From contig JANCMB010000001.1 of the NCBI GenBank assembly GCA_031317595.1, forward strand, positions 1,668,971 to 1,732,970: 64,000 bases of DNA. Direction: 5' to 3'. The position numbers were made by a program, and so were the translations under genes. Position 1 is the first letter of the stretch. The number at the start of each line of letters is the position of its first letter. A model generated the notes under the pieces. That model was not told the origin of the DNA. It saw only the letters and a program-made list of their open reading frames with translations, and ran no database searches. The stretch is from Glutamicibacter sp. PS (GTDB lineage Bacteria; Actinomycetota; Actinomycetes; Actinomycetales; Micrococcaceae). Of this stretch, positions 16,965 to 27,402 are shown in pieces.

Positions 16965-18134
16965 TCAGTCGACGAGCCGAGCCGGCACCAGTAACCGGTA
17001 TGGCCTGGAACCGATAAGGCCACCAAGCCTCGAGCGGAGGCGAGAAATTTCGGCACGTACGGTAATCGCCGAAGCCGGTGAGGGCCACAAGTCGCGCAAC
17101 TGTTCGGCCTCCACGCCCTGCGGATGTTGCGCCAGCAAGCGGAGTATTTGCCAATGCCGATGGCTCAGGGCGATCTCGCTGCTCCCCTGTTCAACCCGGA
17201 TCACGGCGTGCGGATGCGGTTGTGCGTACAGTTCGAGCAACGTTTCGCTGGCGGTCGGCGCCAGTATCCAACCGCCAGGAACCGGACGGGCATTGACTAC
17301 GCCGAGGCCAGGTACCCAGCTAGGTGCCTGTCCCAGCGCCGCCGGAAGCGAGAGTTGTTGCGCCAGCACGAAACCGCGTTGGGCGGCAACGGTGCCTTGC
17401 TCGTCCACCAGGACATAACCACCGTCGGGTAGCTGGGTAGAATCCACCAGCCGTTGTAGTCGCGACTGTTCGGCGCGGGCCAGTTCTCCCCGGGCTTCGC
17501 CCAGCACGGCGGAGAGCAGACTGAGAGTGTGCGGGTGTGCAGTACGGTAGGAACCCGAGAGCGTAATGGTTCCCAGAAGTCGGTCTCCGCCAGGCCCCAT
17601 AATCGGCGCCGAGGTACACACCCAACTGTGCTGTTCCTCGCGGGCATGTTCCGGGCCAAAAATCTGCACCGGAACTTTTTCGGCCATGGCCGCACCGATC
17701 CCATTGGTACCCACATCGTTTTCGCGCCAGCGGGCTCCTTGCACAAAACCTATGCCGTCGGACCGGCGGCGCACCGCAAAGGGGCCGAGCACCCACAACA
17801 CGTAGCCGGCGCCGTCGGCGATCACCAGCTGGTTTTGCGCATCGCTGGCCGTGGCAAGAAGGCGCTCCTTGAACAACGGCAACAGCAACTGTAGTTCCCG
17901 ATGCGCTTGACGGCGCTCGTTCAGATCGCCGGAATCTAGCGGGTTCACCGCGGCACGGTAATCACCGGCGCGCTGCCACGAGCGAGCCACCACGGGGCGC
18001 ACCTGCTGTGCCACTTGCCGGGACTCGGCCCAACTACGATGAAGCGGTAGCAACGCCCGCGCCTTGAGTTTCGGGTCTTCCCCGGCCCCCAGTGCAGGCT
18101 GCGGCCGCGACGCATCGCGGGAGATCGAGTTCAT
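16965..18134 (-). CDS. GAF-domain transcriptional regulator (AcoR-like N-terminus)
   Basis: 389 aa. Residues about 50-220 hold a GAF sensor region with GFVQGARWRENDVGTNGIGAAMAEKVPVQIFGPEHAREEQHSWVCTSAPI, the block seen in AcoR-type regulators. No AAA+ sigma-54 domain is present. The C-terminus (LSHRHWQILRLLAQHPQGVEAEQLRDLW...ITVRAEISRLRSRLGG) looks like a winged-helix domain. Such actinobacterial regulators often sit next to monooxygenase or aldehyde dehydrogenase genes and respond to their substrates. The gene precedes the monooxygenase on the same strand. Confidence 0.85.
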   Translation of the reverse strand: MNSISRDASRPQPALGAGEDPKLKARALLPLHRSWAESRQVAQQVRPVVARSWQRAGDYRAAVNPLDSGDLNERRQAHRELQLLLPLFKERLLATASDAQNQLVIADGAGYVLWVLGPFAVRRRSDGIGFVQGARWRENDVGTNGIGAAMAEKVPVQIFGPEHAREEQHSWVCTSAPIMGPGGDRLLGTITLSGSYRTAHPHTLSLLSAVLGEARGELARAEQSRLQRLVDSTQLPDGGYVLVDEQGTVAAQRGFVLAQQLSLPAALGQAPSWVPGLGVVNARPVPGGWILAPTASETLLELYAQPHPHAVIRVEQGSSEIALSHRHWQILRLLAQHPQGVEAEQLRDLWPSPASAITVRAEISRLRSRLGGLIGSRPYRLLVPARLVD

Positions 18135-18196
18135 TTACCGAATGATGCCAGCAACTGGGGCGTTTGAGAAGAGCTGGCGGCTTGAAAGCCGGCCAA

Positions 18197-19003
18197 CTAT
18201 CCGGCGAGCATATCCCAGCCTAGCTTGAGGATCAGGGCGAGCACCACGATCACGAAGACAACGCGAATGAAGCCGCTGCCCTTGGATATGGCCATCCGTG
18301 CCCCCATATAGCCACCACACATATTCATCACGCCCAAGGCCAAGCCCAACCCGAGAGCCACGTGCCCGCCGGGAAGGAAGAGTAGCAGGGCCCCGAGGTT
18401 TGTGGCCAAGTTGACGATTTTGGCCTTGGCGGAAGCCTGCAGGAAGTTATAACCCAAGATGGTGACCATCGCGATGATCAGGAACGAACCGGTCCCCGGA
18501 CCGATCATTCCGTCATAACCGCCGATCACTAACCCAATGAGCAACGCCCACGCGTAGTGGGTACGGCCGCGGTGACGTAGTTGACTCAGTTCCCCTGCCC
18601 GCGGTTTGAAGATCGTGAAGGCAAGCACGGCGACCAGCGCCACGATAATGATGGGTTTGATGGCCGCCGACGGCAGGATGGTGGCGATACCGGCCCCACC
18701 GAACGCTCCGACAAGGGCCAGCAACGCCATCGGGATCGCCGTTTTCAGATCCGGACTGGTTCGCCGGTAATAGGTGATGGCACTGGTCGTGGTCCCAAAG
18801 ATGGAGCCCAACTTATTGGTGGCCAGTGCCTGTACCGGGCTGAGCCCGGGAAAAAGTAGTAGCGCGGGCAATTGAATCAGTCCCCCGCCGCCGACCACCG
18901 CATCGATCCATCCGGCGGCAAAGCCGGCGGCCAATAACAGCAACACCGGCCACCAGCCAGCCTGCAGTAGATCGGGACCTAGAAACTCGAGGGATTCAAC
19001 CAC
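18197..19003 (-). CDS. TauE/SafE family transporter
   Basis: 268 aa, about eight membrane segments. The two TauE repeats start with AAGFAAGWIDAVVGGGGLIQLPALLLF and LIGLVIGGYDGMIGPGTGSFLII, the family hallmarks. Members export sulfite, sulfoacetate or other organic anions. The start is GTG 19003 with a weak ribosome binding site. It follows proS by 26 bases on the same strand and may be cotranscribed with it; a role tied to the monooxygenase downstream is only a positional guess. Confidence 0.88.
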   Translation of the reverse strand: MVESLEFLGPDLLQAGWWPVLLLLAAGFAAGWIDAVVGGGGLIQLPALLLFPGLSPVQALATNKLGSIFGTTTSAITYYRRTSPDLKTAIPMALLALVGAFGGAGIATILPSAAIKPIIIVALVAVLAFTIFKPRAGELSQLRHRGRTHYAWALLIGLVIGGYDGMIGPGTGSFLIIAMVTILGYNFLQASAKAKIVNLATNLGALLLFLPGGHVALGLGLALGVMNMCGGYMGARMAISKGSGFIRVVFVIVVLALILKLGWDMLAG

Positions 19004-19029
19004 CCGCGCACACTCTCTTTCTCGGCGGG

Positions 19030-20820
19030 TTAGCTCCCGCTGACTTCGGCGACCACCTGATCGACCGCAACATCCTTGCGCTCGCCGGTGGCACGGTCCT
19101 TGACCTCGACCAGCCCGTCGGCCAGACCACGCCCGACCACAACGATCTTCGGCACACCGATGAGCTCGGCGTCGGAGAACTTCACGCCAGCCGAAAGCTT
19201 CGGACGGTCGTCGAGCAGTACCTCGAGGCCGGCAGCTTCAAAATCGGTGGCGAGCTTCTCGGCCGCTTCTAGAAGCTCCGGCCCCTTGCCGGTGACGACG
19301 ACATGCACATCGGCCGGAGCGACCTGAGCCGGCCAAGAAAGGCCCTTCTCGTCGTGGTAGGCCTCGGCCAGCGCGGCTACCGCACGGGTGACGCCGACGC
19401 CGTAGGAACCCATGGTTACAACCTGTAGCTTGCCGTTGGAGTCCAGCACCTTCAGGTCGAGGGCCTCGGCGTACTTACGGCCCAACTGGAAGATGTGACC
19501 CATTTCGATACCGCGCTCGGTGCGCAGCGGACCGGAGCCGTCCGGTGCCGGGTCACCTTCGAGGACGTTGACGCACTCGATGGTGCCATCCCAACCGAAG
19601 TCACGACCGGCGACCAGCCCGAAGACGTGCTTGCCGGCTTCGTTGGCACCGGTGATCCAAGTCGTACCCGAGACCACGCGTGGATCCACCAGGTACGGGA
19701 TGCCGGTCACCGACTCGGTGCCGAGCAAGACATTATCCAGCCCAAGGGCCGGGCCGAGGTAGCCGGTGACGATCTGCGGGTAGTTCTTCAAGTCTTCCGC
19801 GGTTGCGGCTTCGACCTGGACCTCGCCGCCGATCTCAAGTGCGGTGCCGATGGTGGCTTCTACGCGCTTGAGGTCGACCTGACGGTTGCCGGGCACACCG
19901 AGGACCACGAGGTGACGTTCACCGGCCGGGTCGATCACGGCGAGCACGACGTTCTTCAACGTGTCTTCGGCTGCCCACTGGCCGTCCTCCAGCGGACGGA
20001 TCTCGTTGGCGGCGGCGACCAGGGTGTCAATGGTCGGGGTATCCGGGGTGTCGAGCACCTCGAAGGCCGGAGCATTCGCGTAGTCGATGTCTTCGGGGAC
20101 CACGGTGGTCACGGCCTCGACGTTGGCCGCGTATCCGCCGGGCGAACGGACAAAGGTGTCTTCGCCGATGGCGGTTGGGTGCAAGAACTCCTCGGACTTC
20201 GACCCGCCCATGGCACCGGCTTGCGCGAAGACCGGCACAACCTCGAGGCCAAGTCGCTCAAAGATCTTCAGGTAGGCGCCGCGGTGTGCGTAATAGGCCT
20301 CGTCGAGTCCGGCGTCATCAATGTTGAAGGAGTAGGAGTCCTTCATGATGAACTCGCGACCGCGTAGCAGGCCGGCACGCGGACGGGCCTCATCGCGGTA
20401 CTTATTCTGAATCTGGTAGAGGTACACCGGAAGGTCCTTATACGAGTTGTACAGGTCCTTGACCAGCAAGGTGAACATCTCTTCGTGGGTGGGCGCCAGC
20501 AGGTAGTCCGCGTCCTTGCGGTCCTTCAGGCGGAATAGGCCCTCACCGTACTCGGTCCAGCGGTTCGTGGTCTCGTAGGGTTCGCGTGGCAGCAACGCCG
20601 GGAAGTGCACTTCCTGAGCGCCGATCGCGTTCATTTCCTCGCGGACAATTGCCTCGACACGGGCCAGCACCTTCAACCCCAACGGCAACCACGTATAAAT
20701 ACCCGGGGCCGCACGTCGGATATAGCCGGCGCGAACCAGCAGCTTGTGGCTGGCCACTTCAGCGTCGACCGGGTCCTCGCGCAGAGTGCGCAGGAACAGG
20801 GTGGAAAGTTTCGAAACCAC
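19030..20820 (-). CDS. proS: prolyl-tRNA synthetase (bacterial type)
   Basis: 596 aa, class II synthetase of the ProS type with the internal editing (INS) domain, charging tRNA-Pro. Motif 1 region ([39 protein letters not shown]), the motif 2 region ([25 protein letters not shown]) and the C-terminal anticodon-binding domain are present; the INS domain spans about 220-400. GTG start with AAGGA upstream. It shows no sign of the archaeal-type C-terminal zinc extension. Confidence 0.97.
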   Translation of the reverse strand: MVSKLSTLFLRTLREDPVDAEVASHKLLVRAGYIRRAAPGIYTWLPLGLKVLARVEAIVREEMNAIGAQEVHFPALLPREPYETTNRWTEYGEGLFRLKDRKDADYLLAPTHEEMFTLLVKDLYNSYKDLPVYLYQIQNKYRDEARPRAGLLRGREFIMKDSYSFNIDDAGLDEAYYAHRGAYLKIFERLGLEVVPVFAQAGAMGGSKSEEFLHPTAIGEDTFVRSPGGYAANVEAVTTVVPEDIDYANAPAFEVLDTPDTPTIDTLVAAANEIRPLEDGQWAAEDTLKNVVLAVIDPAGERHLVVLGVPGNRQVDLKRVEATIGTALEIGGEVQVEAATAEDLKNYPQIVTGYLGPALGLDNVLLGTESVTGIPYLVDPRVVSGTTWITGANEAGKHVFGLVAGRDFGWDGTIECVNVLEGDPAPDGSGPLRTERGIEMGHIFQLGRKYAEALDLKVLDSNGKLQVVTMGSYGVGVTRAVAALAEAYHDEKGLSWPAQVAPADVHVVVTGKGPELLEAAEKLATDFEAAGLEVLLDDRPKLSAGVKFSDAELIGVPKIVVVGRGLADGLVEVKDRATGERKDVAVDQVVAEVSGS

Positions 20821-21008
20821 TCTAGGCGTCCTTCAAGGTTCAAGCCCCGCTTTCACATCGAGAATAAGCGGCCGGCTGGATGGGCAAATCATTAGTATTT
20901 TTAGGTGGCGCCGTAGGCGGCCTCAGACAATCTTAGCCGTAGAAAAGCCGCCTTTGGACAAGCATCTACTCGAGCGTGACATAAACCGCGTTCGCGCACA
21001 GCCTCCGC

Positions 21009-21719
21009 CTACTTTTCGGCCGCTTTTTCGGCTTGCTTCAGCAGCTGGGCGAGCTGGTCTGCCGCCTTGGCAACATCCTGTTTCGACACCTGTCCAGAGA
21101 CGGTACGTTGCACGCCCGCCAATGAAGAACCGGAGAGTGCACGCACCATTAATTGCTGGCTGGTGTCGGTTCCATCGCTACTGGTCACCACCCATGCATC
21201 GGCGGCCAGATCCTGCACCGCGACCGGTTGCTTGGCTAGGTGATAGGCCCGCACTTGCCCGTCGACATTCACCGAGTACCGGGTGCATTTCTTAGCTGCC
21301 TCGGTCGTCTGTTGCCAGTGTTCGGCAAGTTTTCCGGCGTCCGGATAGGACGCTAGTGTCAGGAGCTGGTCCCTGGTCTGGGCCACGCCCAACGTGGAAT
21401 TCTTCAACTGTTCCGCCACGGGCGCGGCGAAAGTAATCCCGCAGGTTTCGGGCGTGACCTTCACATCCTCGAGCCACTGTTGAGCTTTGGGAATGGATTC
21501 ACGCAATTGCCGGTCCCCGAGCACCACGGTCTTGGGATCATCGTTCGTGGCGTCCTTCAATAGCCGCTCAACGGTCGCGGCATCGAGCGCCGGGGCGACC
21601 GGTGCGGAACTTTGAGTCCCGGCGCTTGCGGCTGGGTTCTGCGTGCAGCCACTTAGCGCAAGCAATCCGGTGGCAAGGATAAAACCCGCACGCACCCACC
21701 GCAGCCTGCGTTGACCCAC
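21009..21719 (-). CDS. lipoprotein, hypothetical
   Basis: 236 aa. The signal peptide has a basic start (GQRRLRWVR), a hydrophobic core and the lipobox LALSGC, so the mature protein should be lipid-anchored outside. The remainder is soluble and helical with two Cys (near CGITF and CTRYS), as in actinobacterial lipoproteins of unknown role. GTG start preceded by AAGGGGGA. It lies upstream of proS on the same strand, separated by 188 bases. Confidence 0.8.
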   Translation of the reverse strand: MGQRRLRWVRAGFILATGLLALSGCTQNPAASAGTQSSAPVAPALDAATVERLLKDATNDDPKTVVLGDRQLRESIPKAQQWLEDVKVTPETCGITFAAPVAEQLKNSTLGVAQTRDQLLTLASYPDAGKLAEHWQQTTEAAKKCTRYSVNVDGQVRAYHLAKQPVAVQDLAADAWVVTSSDGTDTSQQLMVRALSGSSLAGVQRTVSGQVSKQDVAKAADQLAQLLKQAEKAAEK

Positions 21720-22088
21720 GCGATCTTCCCCCTTAGTGATGTGATGCTTCCACCTGAAGTCTAGAAGATTCGCCGGATTTTTCCCGGCTCAATGACATGT
21801 CGCTAAAGCGGTAATGACCGGCAAACTGCATATGCCCATGGGCAACGATGCTTGCGGCGAGAGTACGTCATGAATATTCCGCTGTAGGAGGCATGGCAGC
21901 AGGACAGCAGTTGCCGATAAGCTCACGGGCCTGCCAGCCTTGGAGGCTCCAGATTTTGCGATCCGTGCAATGCAGAAAGTTCGAGACGGTGGCTGGGCTA
22001 TGCCCTCCGCCTGTGGTGGTCCAATACCATTCACGCTCGTGGGGCATCACCCTGAATCTTCAGGGTGGCAGCGACTCAGCCCACACAG
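21720..22088. other. intergenic stretch with possible 59-codon ORF
   Basis: This 369-base gap contains a minus-strand ORF from ATG 22047 to 21868 (MPHEREWYWTTTGGGHSP...) with no clear ribosome binding site and no recognisable family; it is Trp-rich and could be real or chance. The part next to 21719 should carry the promoter of the lipoprotein gene. Nothing else was identified. Confidence 0.3.
22048..22067 (-). terminator. short hairpin after the GNAT gene
   Basis: CACCCTGAA and TTCAGGGTG form a perfect 9-bp inverted repeat with almost no loop, 22 bases beyond the stop of the acetyltransferase gene. There is no T tract, so it is a weak terminator candidate. Confidence 0.4.
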
Positions 22089-22970
22089 TTAGAACAAGAT
22101 GGTCGCGAAGGTGCCCACATGTTCGAAACCGACTCGCTGGTAGCTCCGTAGGGCTGGCTCATTGTAGTCGTTGACATAGAGGGTCACCTCGGGCACGAGG
22201 GTCAGGGCGTAGTCGACCACAGAGGCCATGTATCCGGCGGCAAGGCCGTAGCCGCGATGTGCCGGGTCGATCCATACGCCCTGGATTTGCGCGACTCCCT
22301 GCGTAACGGTGCCGAGATCGGCTTTGAAGATGATCTTGCCGCGCTGGTCGAGGTCGATGAGTGTATGCCCGTCCTGAATGAGCTGGCGCACCCGACTACG
22401 GTAATAGCCACCACCGGATTGCAGGGGCGAATAGCCGAGCTCTTCCTCGAACATTTTGGCGCTGGCAGGCAGCACCCGATCGTAGTCCTGCAGTCCGGCC
22501 CGGCGTAGCGGCAACCGCTTCCCTCGGGGTGCTTCTCGCAAGGACATCAATGGCTGGTTCGGGCGCACGTCGAAAATGGGTTGCGGACCGGCGGCCATTA
22601 TTTGGTGCATGGCCATGACTGCCTGGGCTGGCCCGAAGACCGAGGCAAAGCGCTGGCGGGAACGAAGCGCGTATTCTGCGTAGGCGCGCGCGTGGTCTTC
22701 GCTCATGGCGGTGGGAGCTATATTTGCCCCGATCCAGCACGCGCTTTCGAGCCCTTGCTCCCCTTCGATACCGACCACGTTGGAGTAGGCACCCTGTGGG
22801 GCGTTGCCCCGCTCGAGCTGTGAGCGGGTAAAAATATTCGCGGCTGGGTCGCTGTCAAGCAATGCGCGAAGGGCGGCGCTTTCGGCGCCGCCCAACACGC
22901 GAATCCGCGAGTCGCCGCCGCGTTTAGCTGACGGTAACCACGGGCGTACCCGCGGCAGGATTCTCGTCAT
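22089..22970 (-). CDS. GNAT acetyltransferase (DUF4081-type), between ispG and proS
   Basis: Up to 293 aa. The N-terminal part ([22 protein letters not shown]) matches the DUF4081 domain paired with GNAT in actinobacteria. The C-terminal GNAT core has [31 protein letters not shown] and [19 protein letters not shown]. The ispG-GNAT order is conserved in actinobacteria. The ATG at 22970 would overlap the end of ispG by 47 bases; a GTG at 22898 would avoid this, and neither has a convincing ribosome binding site. The target is unknown. Confidence 0.85.
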   Translation of the reverse strand: MTRILPRVRPWLPSAKRGGDSRIRVLGGAESAALRALLDSDPAANIFTRSQLERGNAPQGAYSNVVGIEGEQGLESACWIGANIAPTAMSEDHARAYAEYALRSRQRFASVFGPAQAVMAMHQIMAAGPQPIFDVRPNQPLMSLREAPRGKRLPLRRAGLQDYDRVLPASAKMFEEELGYSPLQSGGGYYRSRVRQLIQDGHTLIDLDQRGKIIFKADLGTVTQGVAQIQGVWIDPAHRGYGLAAGYMASVVDYALTLVPEVTLYVNDYNEPALRSYQRVGFEHVGTFATILF

Positions 22971-24090
22971 CGCCCAAATCCATTTCCTCGGCCAGGCGCA
23001 TTGCCTCGTCGATCAGGGTTTCTACGATCTGATCTTCCGGCACGGTCTTGATGACTTCGCCCTTGACGAAGATCTGTCCCTTGCCGTTACCTGAGGCCAC
23101 GCCGAGATCGGCGTCGCGTGCTTCGCCCGGGCCGTTTACGACACAGCCCATGACGGCCACACGCAGCGGAACATCCATCCCTTCGAGCCCCGCGGTGACC
23201 TCTTCGGCCAGCGAGTACACGTCAACCTGAGCACGACCACAGGATGGGCAGGAGACGATGTCCAGTCCGCGGGGGCGCAGGTTCAACGATTCGAGAATCT
23301 GGTTGCCGACCTTGACCTCTTCAACCGGCGGCGCCGAGAGCGAGACGCGGATGGTGTCGCCAATACCCTGCGACAGCAACGCGCCGAACGCGGTGGCCGA
23401 TTTAATGGTGCCCTGGAACGCTGGACCGGCCTCGGTCACGCCAAGGTGCAACGGCCAGTCGCCGCGTTCTGCCAGAAGTTCGTAGGCGCGAACCATAACT
23501 ACCGGGTCGTTGTGCTTCACGGAAATCTTGAAGTCGTGGAAACCATGCTCTTCGAAAAGCGAGGCCTCCCACACAGCCGATTCGACCAGTGCCTCCGGAG
23601 TGGCCTTTCCGTACTTGGCCAGCAGGCGCTTATCCAGCGATCCGGCGTTAACGCCAATGCGAATGGAGGTTCCATGATCCTTGGCAGCCTGCGCGATTTC
23701 CTTGACCTGATCGTCAAAGGCGCGGATGTTACCCGGGTTGACGCGCACCGCGCCACAACCGGCTTCAATCGCAGCGTAAACGTATTTGGGCTGGAAATGG
23801 ATGTCGGCAATCACCGGAATCTGCGACTTCTTCGCGATAATCGGCAGCGCCTCGGCATCCTTATCCGTTGGGCAGGCCACGCGGACGATATCGCAACCGG
23901 CCGCGGTCAGCTCCGCGATCTGTTGCAGGGTGGCGTTGATGTCGTGCGTTTTGGTCGTCGTCATCGACTGGACGCTAATCGGTGAATCCGAGCCGACGCC
24001 CACCGAGCCAACCTGGAATTGGCGGGTCTTACGTCGAGGAGCGAGTACCGGCGGTGGTGATGCCGGCATGCCAAGGTTGACCGAGGTCAA
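22924..24090 (-). CDS. ispG: (E)-4-hydroxy-3-methylbut-2-enyl-diphosphate synthase
   Basis: 388 aa from a TTG start at 24090, chosen because GGAGG lies six bases upstream and the N-terminus [23 protein letters not shown] matches actinobacterial IspG; the open frame continues upstream without support. IspG is the [4Fe-4S] enzyme of the MEP isoprenoid pathway. Cluster cysteines are seen in [11 protein letters not shown] and [11 protein letters not shown], and the TIM-barrel part in [17 protein letters not shown]. dxr lies about 9 kb away in this window. Confidence 0.96.
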   Translation of the reverse strand: MTSVNLGMPASPPPVLAPRRKTRQFQVGSVGVGSDSPISVQSMTTTKTHDINATLQQIAELTAAGCDIVRVACPTDKDAEALPIIAKKSQIPVIADIHFQPKYVYAAIEAGCGAVRVNPGNIRAFDDQVKEIAQAAKDHGTSIRIGVNAGSLDKRLLAKYGKATPEALVESAVWEASLFEEHGFHDFKISVKHNDPVVMVRAYELLAERGDWPLHLGVTEAGPAFQGTIKSATAFGALLSQGIGDTIRVSLSAPPVEEVKVGNQILESLNLRPRGLDIVSCPSCGRAQVDVYSLAEEVTAGLEGMDVPLRVAVMGCVVNGPGEARDADLGVASGNGKGQIFVKGEVIKTVPEDQIVETLIDEAMRLAEEMDLGDDENPAAGTPVVTVS

Positions 24091-24200
24091 TGGATGCCTC
24101 CGAATGGTTGGTGGGTTGGACTTACTACTAAGTATGGCACCGTCCGCGCGTGTTGCGGGCACGGATGCGAGAAAGACCACGCCGCACCGTGCATGCACCA

Positions 24201-24240
24201 CGGGCGTGGGCGCCGCCGATTCGGCCCGCTCCCACGCCCG
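24201..24240 (-). terminator. hairpin after the FMN reductase gene
   Basis: CGGGCGTGGG (24201-24210) pairs with CCCACGCCCG (24231-24240), 14 bases after the stop of the reductase gene. No T run is seen. Confidence 0.55.
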
Positions 24241-24253
24241 GCTGAGAACCTCA

Positions 24254-24808
24254 CTAGTTCTGGACCGCAACCTCACGCAGAGCCTCAAGAACGGCCGCTA
24301 CCTGCTCGGCAACTTCGGTGTCATCCTTCGGGTGGGTTTCGGCAAAACGCACCACCGAGTTCGGGATAGACAGCTTGGCATCCTCAAGTACCTTAGCCCC
24401 GGCAATACCCAGTGCCTTGCGAGCTTCGTCCTGCGCCCACACGCCACCGTACTGGCCAAAGGCGGTGCCGATTACCACGGCAGGCAGGTCCTTCAGCGCG
24501 CCGGCTCCGAAGGGACGCGACAGCCAATCGATGGCGTTCTTCAGCACGGCAGGCATGGTGCCGTTGTATTCCGGGGACACGAGCAGCACGGCGTCCGCCG
24601 CTTCGGCAGCGGCACGCAGTTCAAGGGCGCTGGCTGGAACCTGACCCTCAATATCGCGGTCCTCGTTGTAGAACGGGATATTTTCCAGGCCGGAGAAGAC
24701 GGTAACTTCAACACCTTCCGGGTTATGGTGCGCCGCTGCTTCGGCGAGCTGGAGGTTGGTGGATCCGGCACGTAGCGAACCGACGAGGGTGAGGACCTTG
24801 GTAGCCAT
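24254..24808 (-). CDS. NADPH-dependent FMN reductase (flavodoxin fold)
   Basis: 184 aa. The FMN_red family signature appears as [19 protein letters not shown] at the N-terminus (phosphate-binding loop), [25 protein letters not shown] in the middle and [20 protein letters not shown]. Such enzymes (ChrR, azoreductase-like) reduce quinones, azo dyes or chromate using NAD(P)H. ATG with AAGGAG upstream. A 13-bp palindrome lies 30 bases upstream of the start. Confidence 0.92.
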   Translation of the reverse strand: MATKVLTLVGSLRAGSTNLQLAEAAAHHNPEGVEVTVFSGLENIPFYNEDRDIEGQVPASALELRAAAEAADAVLLVSPEYNGTMPAVLKNAIDWLSRPFGAGALKDLPAVVIGTAFGQYGGVWAQDEARKALGIAGAKVLEDAKLSIPNSVVRFAETHPKDDTEVAEQVAAVLEALREVAVQN

Positions 24809-24837
24809 GGAATCTCCTTAGGAATGCAATAAGTCAA

Positions 24838-24850
24838 AAGCGTGACGCTT
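24838..24850. promoter_or_regulatory. palindrome upstream of the FMN reductase
   Basis: AAGCGT-G-ACGCTT is a perfect 6-bp dyad centred about 36 bp before the reductase start. It may be an operator; no regulator gene is adjacent. Confidence 0.35.
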
Positions 24851-24973
24851 CAACTACATCAACTCCTGCGGCAGGCGCAGCATTCCCCCATCGCGAAGAG
24901 ACTTAGCTCACACTAGATGTATGGCCCGCACTCCATCGGGGAATACGGGCCAGATCGTTAGGTTGAGATCGCG

Positions 24974-25276
24974 CTAGGAAGCGAAAGCCGAGAGGGCACC
25001 GGTGACCGGGTTCCAGGCGTTGATCACGACCGACTCGAGGGTGCCGTGAATGTTGAAGGGGTCCTGTTGAAGCCCCTCGCGCAACGCTGCCTCGCTTTCG
25101 GCGCGCAATAGCAGGAGCGCGCCGTCGCTTTCGGTGTACGGGCCGGAGGCAATCAGCTCGATCGCCGCGCCCTCTCCGATAAACCCACTCAGGAACTCAC
25201 GGTGGGCCGGACGATACTTATCGCGCACTGCCGCGGAGTTCGCAGCGTAGCGGTATTCAACAGCGAAAACAGTCAT
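24974..25276 (-). CDS. YciI-like protein
   Basis: 100 aa from ATG 25276; a GTG two codons earlier is possible. The YciI fold is seen in FAVEYRYAANSAAVRDKYRPAHREFLSGF (with the conserved RPAH His) and the ALLLLRAESEAALREGLQQDPF block (conserved DPF). YciI-type proteins are small dimers with possible hydrolase or dehydratase roles. It is the last gene of the sugar-catabolic operon, 10 bases after the isomerase gene. Confidence 0.82.
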   Translation of the reverse strand: MTVFAVEYRYAANSAAVRDKYRPAHREFLSGFIGEGAAIELIASGPYTESDGALLLLRAESEAALREGLQQDPFNIHGTLESVVINAWNPVTGALSAFAS

Positions 25277-25285
25277 GGGCACAGC

Positions 25286-26296
25286 TTATTGGTTGGCAAA
25301 GGCCGCATCAAAGGATGTGTCGGGACCGCTAAACAGCAACGGACGGATCCGCTCAATGGCCTCGGCAGCACCATGCAACCGGTCCATTCCAGCGTCTTCC
25401 CATTCGATGGAGATCGGGCCACGATAGCCAATATGCCGTAAGGCGCGGAAGGCATCCTCCCAGTCAATATCTCCGTGACCGGTCGAGACGAAATCCCAGC
25501 GCCGGCGCGGGTCGCCCCACGGCAGATGCGAACCGAGAATGCCATTGCGCCCGTTGGGGACTCGCAACTTCGTGTCCTTGCAGTCCACGTGATAGATCCG
25601 GTCTGCAAAATCGGTAATGAACCCCACCGGGTCGATGCCCTGCCAGAACATATGGCTTGGATCCCAGTTCAGCCCGAAGGCCTCTCGGTGTCCGATCGCT
25701 TCCAGGGTGCGCTTAGTTGTCCAGTAGTCGTAGGCGATTTCCGACGGGTGCACTTCAAGGGCGAACTTCACCCCGTGCGCGTCGAATTCGTCCATGATCG
25801 GGTTCCAACGCCGTGCGAAATCTTCGTATCCGGCCTCGATGACCTCGCCGGGCACCGGAGGGAACATCGCCACATATTGCCAGATTCTCGAGCCGGTAAA
25901 TCCGACGACGACGTCGGCACCGAGCTGCCTCGCTACGCGGGCCGAGCGCTTCATATCCTCGGCGGCACGCTGACGGACGCCCTCCGGGTCACCATCACCC
26001 CAGACGTAGTCACGCAAAATCGCCTGGTGACGAAAGTCGATGGGATCATCGCAGACGGCCTGACCGCCTAGGTGATGAGAGATCGCCCAAACCTGCAAGC
26101 CGTAGCGGTCGAGGATTTCACGTCGCGAGCGGAGGTAGTTCGGGTCTTCTTCGGCGCGTTTCAGATCTAAATGATCACCACTCGCGGCGATCTCCAGACC
26201 GTCATATCCCCATTCGGCCGCGTGCCGGGCAAGTTCTTCAAAGGGCATATCGGCCCACTGGCCTGTAAATAGCGTCACAGGATGCGTGGATTTCAT
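25286..26296 (-). CDS. sugar phosphate isomerase/epimerase (TIM barrel)
   Basis: 336 aa of the xylose isomerase-like/AP endonuclease 2 superfamily. Metal-site motifs are visible: [34 protein letters not shown] and [13 protein letters not shown]. The ATG overlaps the stop of the upstream oxidoreductase gene as ATGA. These proteins isomerise or lyse sugars and often pair with Gfo/Idh/MocA dehydrogenases. Exact substrate unknown. Confidence 0.88.
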   Translation of the reverse strand: MKSTHPVTLFTGQWADMPFEELARHAAEWGYDGLEIAASGDHLDLKRAEEDPNYLRSRREILDRYGLQVWAISHHLGGQAVCDDPIDFRHQAILRDYVWGDGDPEGVRQRAAEDMKRSARVARQLGADVVVGFTGSRIWQYVAMFPPVPGEVIEAGYEDFARRWNPIMDEFDAHGVKFALEVHPSEIAYDYWTTKRTLEAIGHREAFGLNWDPSHMFWQGIDPVGFITDFADRIYHVDCKDTKLRVPNGRNGILGSHLPWGDPRRRWDFVSTGHGDIDWEDAFRALRHIGYRGPISIEWEDAGMDRLHGAAEAIERIRPLLFSGPDTSFDAAFANQ

Positions 26297-27402
26297 GCTG
26301 GCTCCTTAGTCGGTCCAGTTGCTTCGGGCCGGTGATCATCTACCGACACCCAGGTACGTTCTGCCGCCGAGCACAGGACGGCATCGGTCAGTAGGGCGGC
26401 GCGGGCACCGTCGGCGAAAGTCGGCAAACCTTCGGGCCGTTCACCGCCAAGGGCGGCGTAGCTATCTGCCACGAAGGCGGCGAAAGCATCTAGATAGCCC
26501 ATGGGGTGCCCGGCCGGGATCGTAGAGAGCCGCGCGGCGTCGGGTTCTAAGATGGCCGCATCGCGCGCCAGAACACGATTCGATTCGGCCCCGCCGATCC
26601 ACAGTTCATCGGGGCGCTCCTGCTGGAACTCGATCGCGTGCTCGGTACCCGATAATTCGAGACTCAACGCATTTTTACGTCCCGCATTGACCTGGGAAAC
26701 CATCAAGCTTCCCAGCGCTCCGGAGGAAAAACGCACGGTGAGCACCGCGGCATCTTCGGTACGCACTTTCCGTCCCGCCCGGTGTTCGTGCGCGATGCTG
26801 GTGGTCGACTGCAGTTCGGTGATTCGTTCCCCGGCGATGAACTCGGTTAGGTCCACCAGATGCGAGCCGATGTCCGCAAAGGCCCGCGAAGGACCCCCGC
26901 TGGTCTCATCCACCCGCCAGTTCACCTCCTGAGAACCCAGCAGCCAATCCTGCAGGTAAGCTCCGCGCACGGTTAGCAGGCGTCCCAGATGCCCATTGGC
27001 GACCATGGCCCGAGCTTGCCGCGCCATGGGGTGAAAACGGTAGACAAAGGGCACGGTGGCGAGCATACCGGCTTGCATGGCCGCAGAAGCCAGGGCGCTG
27101 GCCTGAGTGAAATCGACACCAAGCGGCTTTTCGCAAATTACCGGCTTGTTCGCCTGAAGCACGGCCAACGCATGCTCGGCATGCAAGCTGTTCGGCGAGG
27201 TCACATGCACGATCTCGGAAGTCTCGAGCAGCTCGGTCAGCGATGCGACCGGGCTGGCACCAAGCTGAGTAGCCGCCCGTACAGTAGATTCCGGGCTTGA
27301 AGACAACACGGAACAAACCGTGCCCCCAGCACGACGAGCCGCCTGGGCATGGGTACGCGCCATAAAGCCTCCGCCAATGATCCCTACGCGCAGGCTAGTC
27401 AT
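26293..27402 (-). CDS. Gfo/Idh/MocA family oxidoreductase
   Basis: 369 aa from ATG 27402, which overlaps the upstream gene by 8 bases; the open frame upstream of it has no support. N-terminal Rossmann fold begins [20 protein letters not shown], and the family EKP motif is [11 protein letters not shown]. The [10 protein letters not shown] block carries the usual active-site His. NAD(P)-dependent oxidation or reduction of a sugar or polyol is expected. Second dehydrogenase of the operon. Confidence 0.92.
   Translation of the reverse strand: MTSLRVGIIGGGFMARTHAQAARRAGGTVCSVLSSSPESTVRAATQLGASPVASLTELLETSEIVHVTSPNSLHAEHALAVLQANKPVICEKPLGVDFTQASALASAAMQAGMLATVPFVYRFHPMARQARAMVANGHLGRLLTVRGAYLQDWLLGSQEVNWRVDETSGGPSRAFADIGSHLVDLTEFIAGERITELQSTTSIAHEHRAGRKVRTEDAAVLTVRFSSGALGSLMVSQVNAGRKNALSLELSGTEHAIEFQQERPDELWIGGAESNRVLARDAAILEPDAARLSTIPAGHPMGYLDAFAAFVADSYAALGGERPEGLPTFADGARAALLTDAVLCSAAERTWVSVDDHRPEATGPTKEPA

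Noticed and set aside
20821-21008. Possible T-box leader upstream of proS
   Set aside because: I could not find a T-box sequence or the specifier-loop architecture in this short region; no support.
24902-24918. TGTGAGCTAAGTC near the FMN reductase as another CRP-like site
   Set aside because: Only the left half-site fits; the right half has at least two mismatches.
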